From Verrucomicrobiota bacterium (lineage in GTDB: Bacteria; Verrucomicrobiota; Verrucomicrobiia; Opitutales; Opitutaceae), in the NCBI GenBank assembly GCA_030832235.1, contig JAURJO010000382.1:1-10149 (forward strand): DNA of 10,149 bases, in the 5' to 3' direction. Shown one piece after another: positions 1 through 5,069 of this stretch (positions within the stretch are counted from its first letter, which is position 1; each line of letters starts with the position of its first letter). The position numbers were made by a program, and so were the translations under genes. The notes beneath the pieces are model-generated. The model ran no database searches and was not told where the DNA came from. It was given only the letters and a program-made list of their open reading frames with translations.

Positions 1-267
1 ATCCGCGTGATGTGCCAGGACACCCACGCCGAGCTGCGCGCGGCATGGACGGCCATTCAGGCGGCGGAGGGCGAGCGAAAGGCCCAGGCGCTGGCGGCCA
101 TGCAGGATCTTTCCGCGGTAGCTTACGAAAAGACCACGGGGATCATCCGCGAACGCATGAACGCGCGTAACCGCGTCGATGAGGCCAAACTGGCCCGCGA
201 ACTGGCGGATGCCTTTCGCGGAAACTACCGTCGCGCCGAGGAGATCGCCCGCGGCGCCGGCTCCTGA
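1..267 (+). CDS. Unrecognised helical protein, C-terminal part (5' end outside the window)
   Basis: The reading frame is open from the first base and ends at TGA 265-267, so this is probably the last 88 residues of a longer gene. A start inside the window is possible (GTG at 7, ATG at 10), but neither has an evident ribosome-binding site. The visible protein is rich in Ala, Arg and Glu and should be almost entirely alpha-helical (for example AELRAAWTAIQAAEGERKAQ, then a second charged helix after ARNRVDEAK). I see no membrane segment, catalytic motif or cysteine cluster; there is a single Cys near the visible start. I do not recognise the family and infer no function. It converges on rpe, with 26 bases between the stops. 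Confidence 0.6.
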   Translation: MRVMCQDTHAELRAAWTAIQAAEGERKAQALAAMQDLSAVAYEKTTGIIRERMNARNRVDEAKLARELADAFRGNYRRAEEIARGAGS

Positions 268-296
268 TCAATGCGAGCGATCGGATGGGTTGATCA
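265..296. repeat. Small inverted repeat spanning two convergent stop codons
   Basis: TGATCAA at 265-271 is the exact inverted complement of TTGATCA at 290-296, with an 18-base spacer. The left arm contains the TGA stop of the upstream plus-strand gene and the right arm contains the TGA stop of rpe on the minus strand. It is the only symmetric structure in the 26-base convergent gap. It lacks a GC-rich stem and a T-run, so it is at best a weak bidirectional transcription-end signal. It may be chance, because TGATCA is itself a palindrome. Confidence 0.35.
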
Positions 297-956
297 GAGT
301 CCCGCGAAGCTGGCGACGAACTCCCGGGCGTCGGTCGCCTTGTAGAACGATGTGCCAGCCACGAACGTGTCGGCGCCTGCCTCGCGGCATTCGCGGCCGG
401 TGGCGAGATCGATACCGCCGTCCACTTCCAAGCGGAACTTAAGGCCGCGCTGGCGGCGCCACGTGTCGATTTGCCTTAGTTTGGGCAGCATGTCGCGGCG
501 GAAGGGTTGACCGCCGAAGCCGGGCTGCACCGTCATGACCAGTACGAGGTCGACCTGGTCGAGCACGGGAAGGATGGCTTCCGCCGGCGTCCCGGGGTTC
601 AGCACAATGCCGTTCTGGCATCCGAGTTGCCGGATCCGAGCGAGTGTCGCGGCGTGATCGCAAGACGGCTCGATGTGAACGCTGATGAGATTCGCGCCTG
701 CCTTGGCGAACGCATCGATGTACCGGTGCGGCTCGGCGAGCATCAGGTGCGTGTCGAAAAAGAGGCGGCAACCGGCACGCCGTAGCGCCGCGAGCGTCTC
801 GGGCCCGAAGGTGAGGTTGGGCACGAAGTGGCCGTCCATCAGGTCGAGGTGGAGCCAATCGAGTCCTGCATCAGCCACGCGCGACACGCTGGCCGCGAGG
901 TTGGCATGGTCGCCCGCGAGCAGGGAGGGCGCGAGAATGGGGGAGAGTGCGCTCAT
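294..956 (-). CDS. rpe: Ribulose-phosphate 3-epimerase
   Basis: This 220-residue cytoplasmic enzyme interconverts D-ribulose 5-phosphate and D-xylulose 5-phosphate in the pentose phosphate pathway. The length and motif order fit the Rpe TIM-barrel family: the substrate strand APSLLAGD near residue 10; LHLDLMDGHFVPN with metal and catalytic residues His36 and Asp38; DTHLM with His70; the phosphate-contacting loop VQPGFGGQ (143-150); EVDGGI with catalytic Asp179; and a final phosphate-binding segment VAGTSFY (199-205), where many homologues have AGSAIF or AGSAVF. It is the last gene of the minus-strand operon and starts 10 bases after the lptE stop, so the two are probably co-transcribed. No Shine-Dalgarno sequence precedes the ATG. 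The family assignment is secure. Confidence 0.97.
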   Translation of the reverse strand: MSALSPILAPSLLAGDHANLAASVSRVADAGLDWLHLDLMDGHFVPNLTFGPETLAALRRAGCRLFFDTHLMLAEPHRYIDAFAKAGANLISVHIEPSCDHAATLARIRQLGCQNGIVLNPGTPAEAILPVLDQVDLVLVMTVQPGFGGQPFRRDMLPKLRQIDTWRRQRGLKFRLEVDGGIDLATGRECREAGADTFVAGTSFYKATDAREFVASFAGL

Positions 957-966
957 CGCGGGAGGA

Positions 967-1476
967 TCACCACGTGTCGAGGGCGGCCAAGGCGACGCGT
1001 TGCGCGAGCGCCTCGGCGATCAGCGGGAGGGCCTGGTATTCCGATTGCAGCTGGCCGCCGTCGGTGAAGGCCTCGCGGGTCACGGTGAAAGACCGGCGAT
1101 CCCAGAGGATACGTCCGGAGCCGTTGTCCCGCAGCGTGGCGCTGGCGGTGAGGGTGAGGTTGAATTTGCGGGCGAGGCCGGTGTCGCCTTCGCGGACGGC
1201 CGCGACTTCCCGACGGAAATCGGTGAGTGCGACGGTCAGGGTCGCGGCACCACCACTGCTTACGGTCGGCACTCGGCCGTCGCGGATGAAGGCCTCGCGG
1301 AGGCGCGCCGAGAAAACGGCCTCGGCCTGCGGCAGGGCGGTGCGGTTGACGACCGGCTCGACGGAGAGTGAGCCGAAAGCCGGCTTGGCGCCGGTTCCGA
1401 GCTGGTAGCGCGAGCAGCCTGTGACGCCGAGCGAGAGGGCGAGGAGCAGGCCGATCGCGGGCGTGAGCCGTAGCAT
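967..1476 (-). CDS. lptE: LPS-assembly lipoprotein LptE
   Basis: This is a 169-residue predicted outer-membrane lipoprotein. Residues 1-20 form a lipoprotein signal peptide with a hydrophobic LLLALSLGV core and the lipobox V18-T19-G20-C21. Ser22 at position +2 fits outer-membrane retention. Just after the cysteine is a YQLG element like the YxLxG start of mature LptE proteins. The body alternates beta-strands and helices (VEPVVNRT, then VFSARLREAFIRDGR, TLTVALTDFRREV, KFNLTLTASATLRD, then ILWDRRSFTVTREAF), the usual LptE layout. In known systems LptE plugs the LptD barrel and helps insert lipopolysaccharide into the outer leaflet. It starts 20 bases after the BamD-like gene and ends 10 bases before rpe. 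LptE sequences diverge widely, so the call rests on lipobox, fold pattern and neighbourhood rather than a fixed catalytic signature. Confidence 0.82.
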   Translation of the reverse strand: MLRLTPAIGLLLALSLGVTGCSRYQLGTGAKPAFGSLSVEPVVNRTALPQAEAVFSARLREAFIRDGRVPTVSSGGAATLTVALTDFRREVAAVREGDTGLARKFNLTLTASATLRDNGSGRILWDRRSFTVTREAFTDGGQLQSEYQALPLIAEALAQRVALAALDTW

Positions 1477-1496
1477 GGCGGTCGCGGCCGCGTCGC

Positions 1497-2558
1497 TCAG
1501 AAGAAGAAAAAGCGCTTCTTCTTCGCGGGCTCCGCCGCCTGCGCTTTCGCGGGGGCGGGCTGGCCGCTGGCCTTGGCCTCGACCTCGGTGAGACGCGCCT
1601 TGGCTTTGGCGGCGACGGCCGACTCCGGATAGGCGGTGATGGCCTCGTTGTAAAAGACCCGGGCCGCCTTGTAGTTCGAGCGCTTGTAAAAGTAGAAATC
1701 CGCCATGCGGATCTTGCTCTCGGCGAGCATGGTTTTCATGCCGTCGAGGCCTTTTTCGGCGACGCCCACGTTCCCATCCCCCGGGAACAGAAGCATGAAG
1801 TCGGTGAAATAGGTGATCGATTCCTTGGTCGCGCCTTGGTCGTAAAATGGACCGTCGACGAGCGACGCGTGGGTTTGAGCGAGCTTCAGGTAGGCGTCGG
1901 GTGCGAGCAGGCTCTGGCCGTAGCTGTTGATCATGCGGTCCAGGGCATCGATCGCGTTCTCGGTGTTGCCGAGCTTTTGGTGTCCGCGCGCGATGTTCAT
2001 CAGCGAAAGAGGGGCGTAGTCGCTGTAGGGCGCGTTGCTCAGGATGGTCTCGAAGAACTCGAGGGCCTTGTCGCGCTGCGCGAACCCGGGGAGCATACCC
2101 CAGAGCATGCGGCCGCGCGCGCCATCGAGCATGGCGCTGGCGATGCGGTACTGCTCGCCGACGATCTCATTGAAGCGACGGGTGTTCGGGTAACGGCTGA
2201 GCACCGACTGGAAATCCTCGAAGGCCTTCGCGTAGTCCTGTCCCTTCAAACGGAGACGGGCCGAGCGGTAAAGGGCTTCGGGGGCATAGATGGAGTTGGG
2301 ATATTTCTTAGCGACGGCCTGATAGGTGCGGATCGCGCTGCGATTGCTGCCGTCATCCTCGGAGAGGCGCGCCTTGTTCATCTGGTCCAGCGCGTTGCGG
2401 CCTTCGGCCCCGGCCAATCCGCTGAGGGCGCCACCCTCCACGGTCCACCCCGTGGCGCGCGTCCAGACGAGGTCAGCCCGCGCGGAGGCGGAAGTCAGAC
2501 CGGCCAGGACCAGCAGGAGGCTTGGGACAAGGGCGAGCCGGTTCAGCAAGAGACGCAT
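1497..2558 (-). CDS. BamD-like TPR protein of the outer-membrane assembly machinery
   Basis: With the ATG at 2558 this is a 353-residue exported protein. An upstream in-frame start at 2588 would place ten extra residues before the signal peptide and overlap fabH, so I prefer 2558. Residues 1-28 (MRLLLNRLALVPSLLLVLAG..., ending SARA) form a type I signal peptide with probable cleavage before Asp29. There is no lipobox cysteine, although E. coli BamD is a lipoprotein. The mature part has repeated TPR-type helix pairs, such as SAIRTYQAVAKKYPNS...APEALYRSARL, KAFEDFQSVLSRYPN, KALEFFETILSNAPYSDYAP, AIDALDRMINSYG and KAARVFYNEAITAYPES. The YPxSxxAxxAxxR pattern is typical of BamD/YfiO. A low-complexity Ala/Lys/Pro stretch leads to the terminal KKKRFFFF. 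BamD scaffolds BamA-dependent insertion of outer-membrane beta-barrels. Another periplasmic TPR protein (YbgF/CpoB-like) is possible, but neighbouring lptE favours BamD. Confidence 0.75.
   Translation of the reverse strand: MRLLLNRLALVPSLLLVLAGLTSASARADLVWTRATGWTVEGGALSGLAGAEGRNALDQMNKARLSEDDGSNRSAIRTYQAVAKKYPNSIYAPEALYRSARLRLKGQDYAKAFEDFQSVLSRYPNTRRFNEIVGEQYRIASAMLDGARGRMLWGMLPGFAQRDKALEFFETILSNAPYSDYAPLSLMNIARGHQKLGNTENAIDALDRMINSYGQSLLAPDAYLKLAQTHASLVDGPFYDQGATKESITYFTDFMLLFPGDGNVGVAEKGLDGMKTMLAESKIRMADFYFYKRSNYKAARVFYNEAITAYPESAVAAKAKARLTEVEAKASGQPAPAKAQAAEPAKKKRFFFF
1500..1524 (-). repeat. Inverted repeat (potential mRNA hairpin) at the 3' end of the BamD-like gene
   Basis: Read on the minus strand, GAAGAAGAA and TTCTTCTTC form a perfect 9-bp stem, extendable by a G-U pair, around a short loop containing CGC. 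The structure lies immediately before the TGA stop and encodes the KKKRFFFF tail. Its 3' arm is U-rich in the transcript, giving a loose resemblance to an intrinsic terminator or processing site between the BamD-like gene and lptE. The stem is mostly A-U, hence weak. AAG-type lysine codons and TTC phenylalanine codons are complementary out of register, so the repeat may simply result from the protein tail. Confidence 0.45.
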
Positions 2559-2568
2559 CGAGAAATTT

Positions 2569-3552
2569 TTACCAGCGAAGCAACGCACTTCCGTAGGTCA
2601 AGCCCGCCCCAAACGCCACCAGCAGCACCAGGTCGCCGCGCTTGATGCGGCCCGCGCGCCGGGCCTCGTCGAGCGCGATCGGGATCGAGGCGGCCGAAGT
2701 GTTCCCGAACCGGTCCACGTTCACGAAGAACCGCTCGGCGGGCAGCTCAAGGTACTCCGCGATCGCATCGATGATGCGCTGGTTGGCCTGATGGGGGATC
2801 ACGAGCGAGATCTGATCCGCGCGGACGCCCTGTTGTTCCAAAATGTCACGCGCTGATTCGTCCATGCAGCGCACCGCCAGCTTGAAAACCTCGCGCCCCT
2901 TCATCTGCAGCCGATCGCTACGGGAGCCGGGAGGAGATGCTGGATCCCGTGGGCCGCCGGGGATGCAAAGGAGGTCCGCTCCGTTGCCGTCGCAACCCAG
3001 CAGGCTGCCGAGCAGGCCGCGTCCGGATTCGTCGGAGGGGCCGATCACCGCGGCACCCGCGCCGTCACCGAAGAGCACGCAGGTGGTCCGGTCCTCCCAA
3101 TCGACGACGTCCGACAGTTTTTCCGTGCCGACGACGAGGGCGCGGCGGTAGCGGCCCGAGGCGATCATCGCGCTGGCGGCGTCGAGGGCGTATAGGAAAC
3201 CGGTGCAGGCGGCGTTGACGTCAAAACACGCGGCCCGGGTGGGAATGCCGAGCTTGGTCTGCAACAGGCTGGCGCACGACGGCAGCGGCTGGTCGGGCGT
3301 GAAGGTGGCGACGACAAGCAGGTCGATGTCGGCCGCGGTGAGACCGGCGTCGGCGAGTGCGCGACGGGAGGCTTCCGCCCCGAGGTCGGAGGCTTTTTCC
3401 GCCGGAGCTGCGATGCGCCGTTCACGGATGCCGGTGCGGGTGCGGATCCATTCGTCGGAAGTCTCGACGAACTGGGAGAGTTCGTCGTTGGTCATGATCC
3501 GCGACGGCGCGTACGAGCCGGTGCCGAGAATCACCGTGGAAAGGGCGGGCAT
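2569..3552 (-). CDS. fabH: 3-oxoacyl-[acyl-carrier-protein] synthase III (FabH)
   Basis: This 327-residue cytoplasmic condensing enzyme starts type II fatty-acid synthesis by joining an acyl-CoA, usually acetyl-CoA, to malonyl-ACP. It has the thiolase-fold KAS III layout with the full Cys-His-Asn triad: Cys116 in FDVNAACTGF, His254 in IPHQANQRI and Asn284 in RFGNTSAAS. His and Asn are 30 residues apart, as in E. coli FabH. Other family marks are the N-terminal TSDEWIRTRTGIRERR (CoA-site Trp and Arg), GDGAGAAVI in the middle and the terminal LLVAFGAGLTYGSALLRW. The length is close to the usual 310-330 residues. It starts 12 bases after the plsX stop and ends 10 bases before the BamD-like gene. 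The plsX-fabH pairing is a common bacterial arrangement and supports the call. Confidence 0.97.
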   Translation of the reverse strand: MPALSTVILGTGSYAPSRIMTNDELSQFVETSDEWIRTRTGIRERRIAAPAEKASDLGAEASRRALADAGLTAADIDLLVVATFTPDQPLPSCASLLQTKLGIPTRAACFDVNAACTGFLYALDAASAMIASGRYRRALVVGTEKLSDVVDWEDRTTCVLFGDGAGAAVIGPSDESGRGLLGSLLGCDGNGADLLCIPGGPRDPASPPGSRSDRLQMKGREVFKLAVRCMDESARDILEQQGVRADQISLVIPHQANQRIIDAIAEYLELPAERFFVNVDRFGNTSAASIPIALDEARRAGRIKRGDLVLLVAFGAGLTYGSALLRW

Positions 3553-3564
3553 CGGTCCGGGCGA

Positions 3565-4635
3565 TCAGTTCGCTTCGGCCGCGGCAGCGGGCTCGGCGAG
3601 CAGGGCGTTGGCGCGGGCCACGTCGGTCCCGATGCGGAGATTGATGTCGGCGCGGATCATCTCATCGGCCGCGACGATCACGCTGCGGATCGAGCGGCGG
3701 TTGGAGGAGCCGTGCGCTTTGAAAATGTTGCCGTTCAAGCCGAGCAGGGGGGCGCCGCCGTAGCGCTCGGGATTTATGCGTTCCTTGAGCGCGTCGAACG
3801 CGCCCTTGGAGAGGAGCGCGCCGGTCGCACGCAGGGGATTGGCCTTCAATTCTTCCTTCATCATGCTCGAGAAGAAACGCACCAGCGATTCCCAGCTCTT
3901 GATCATGATGTTGCCGACGAAGCCGTCGCAGACGACGACGTCGACGTGCTCCGCGAAGACATGGAAGCCCTCGATGGGACCCGCGTAGTTGATCACGCCC
4001 GTGAGGCGGCGGAGCAGGTCGTTGGTCTCCGTGATCAACGGTGTGCCCTTGCCCTCCTCGGTGCCGATGGTCATCAGGCCGACCCTCGGATTCTTGATGC
4101 CCAGCATCACCCGGCAGTAGTGGCTGCCGAGGATCGCGTTATGGACGAGGTGCTCGGCGGTGGCGTCGGGGTTGGCGCCGGCGTCGATGAGTACGAAGTG
4201 TCCGCCCTGGCGCGGAACGACGGCGGCCAGAGCGGGTCGCGCGATGCCTTCCATCGTGCGAAGACGCAGGGTGCCGCCCGCCATGAGCGCTCCGGTGTTA
4301 CCGCAACTCACCACGACCGCGGCTTGGCGGTCGCGGACGAGCTCGATGGCCCGGACCATGGAGGAGTCCTTCTTCCGCTTCAGGGCGGCGAGAGGTTTGT
4401 CCTCCATCGTGATCACCTCGCTCGCGTGGTGGATCTCGAGCCGAGGCCCGGTGTGCAGACCATGCTCGTGCAGCAGCGGCTCCAAGACATTGCGGTCGCC
4501 GACGAGCGTGATCGGGCTCAGGTCGGGACGCTGGCCCATGGCCAGCTTCGTTCCGGCGACCACCTCGGCGGGGCCGAGGTCGCCGCCCATGGCGTCCACG
4601 GCGATGCGACGGCTCGCGGCGGACGACTCAGCCAT
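3565..4635 (-). CDS. plsX: Phosphate acyltransferase PlsX
   Basis: PlsX (356 residues) converts acyl-ACP and phosphate into acyl-phosphate, the acyl donor used by PlsY to start phospholipid synthesis. It acts peripherally at the inner membrane. Diagnostic motifs run in the family order: RIAVDAMGGDLGP (about 10-22), EVITMEDKPLAALKRKKDSSM, SCGNTGALMAGG, ALAAVVPRQGG, LIDAGANPD, GLMTIGTEEGKGTPL, VCDGFVGNIMIKSWES, ERYGGAPLLGLNG and the C-terminal AHGSSN. No domain is missing and the length is normal. The start at 4635 leaves a short, poorly conserved leader (MAESSAAS) before the first strand. The preceding 40-base gap to rpmF is rich in C and T on the coding strand and has no Shine-Dalgarno sequence. 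rpmF-plsX-fabH is a classic conserved gene order. Confidence 0.97.
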   Translation of the reverse strand: MAESSAASRRIAVDAMGGDLGPAEVVAGTKLAMGQRPDLSPITLVGDRNVLEPLLHEHGLHTGPRLEIHHASEVITMEDKPLAALKRKKDSSMVRAIELVRDRQAAVVVSCGNTGALMAGGTLRLRTMEGIARPALAAVVPRQGGHFVLIDAGANPDATAEHLVHNAILGSHYCRVMLGIKNPRVGLMTIGTEEGKGTPLITETNDLLRRLTGVINYAGPIEGFHVFAEHVDVVVCDGFVGNIMIKSWESLVRFFSSMMKEELKANPLRATGALLSKGAFDALKERINPERYGGAPLLGLNGNIFKAHGSSNRRSIRSVIVAADEMIRADINLRIGTDVARANALLAEPAAAAEAN

Positions 4636-4675
4636 CGCCGGTGAGAAAGGAGAGAAGGGGAGGCCGAGCGCGGGC

Positions 4676-4855
4676 TCAGACCTCGACGTTCAAGACCTGG
4701 CGGCCGCGGTACATCCCGTTCTTCGGGTTGACGCGGTGAGGCCGGAACAGGGAGCCATCGGTCGGATCCTTGGCGAACTCCGGCGCGCGGAAGGCGTTGG
4801 CGGCGCGACGGTTGGCGCTGCGGCGTTTGGACTGTTTGCGTTTCGGATTGGCCAT
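4676..4855 (-). CDS. rpmF: 50S ribosomal protein L32, cysteine-free form
   Basis: This 59-residue protein begins MANPKRKQSKRRSANRRAAN, the basic start characteristic of L32, which binds 23S rRNA in the large subunit. The C-terminal half contains LFRPHRVNPKNGMYRGRQVL, which aligns with the usual HRVCPxCGxYxGRxV segment of L32. Both cysteines of that pair are replaced by Asn, and the first pair is also absent: the protein has no cysteine at all. It therefore cannot form the four-cysteine zinc ribbon of classical L32. ATG at 4855 and TGA at 4676-4678 give a complete gene. It is the first gene of the operon leading into plsX and fabH, a position rpmF often holds, and this supports the assignment. 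Confidence 0.93.
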   Translation of the reverse strand: MANPKRKQSKRRSANRRAANAFRAPEFAKDPTDGSLFRPHRVNPKNGMYRGRQVLNVEV

Positions 4856-5062
4856 GGGAGGAAGCGTTTCGCGGTGATGGCGGCGCCGCGGAAACGGAGC
4901 CGGCCGGGTGTTGTAAAGGTTCGAGGTAAGGAGTGGCCGATTCGGGCGTCAAGCGATTCGTTGGGCGGATTGAGTGACGAGCGCGGGTGAGGGGTGGATC
5001 CGAATTGCTCCGGCCTCGGATGGCGCCGTCTCCGGGTACACGCGACCTCGGACCAGCCCTGA
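4856..5062. promoter_or_regulatory. Intergenic region upstream of the rpmF-plsX-fabH operon
   Basis: These 207 bases separate the 3' end of the GH99-like gene from rpmF, both on the minus strand, and are the only sizeable non-coding stretch next to the operon, so a promoter is expected here. The best match I see on the minus strand is TTGACG (4952-4947) as a -35 element. With a 17-base spacer the -10 would be TTACCT (4929-4924), a poor match to TATAAT, so the exact site is uncertain. On the minus strand the bases before the rpmF ATG read CTTCCTCCC, pyrimidine-rich rather than a ribosome-binding sequence. No convincing terminator for the GH99-like gene was seen. Confidence 0.35.
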
Positions 5063-5069
5063 TCAGGGC
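5056..5069. repeat. Perfect 14-bp palindrome over the stop codon of the GH99-like gene
   Basis: GCCCTGATCAGGGC is perfectly self-complementary and includes the TGA stop (5063-5065, minus strand). As RNA it would form a 5-bp GC-rich stem with a GAUC loop. There is no following U-run, so it does not qualify as an intrinsic terminator; it could be a minor 3'-end stabilising hairpin or chance. Confidence 0.35.

Noticed and set aside
685..1371. A 228-codon plus-strand frame across rpe and lptE
   Set aside because: It overlaps two well-supported minus-strand genes and has no family features.
2559..2588. Longer start for the BamD-like gene at 2588
   Set aside because: It would overlap fabH by 20 bases and prepend ten residues to a standard signal peptide that begins at 2558.
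3712..4644. A 310-codon plus-strand frame opposite plsX
   Set aside because: plsX carries every family motif on the minus strand. The antisense product has no domain signature and is a GC-skew shadow.
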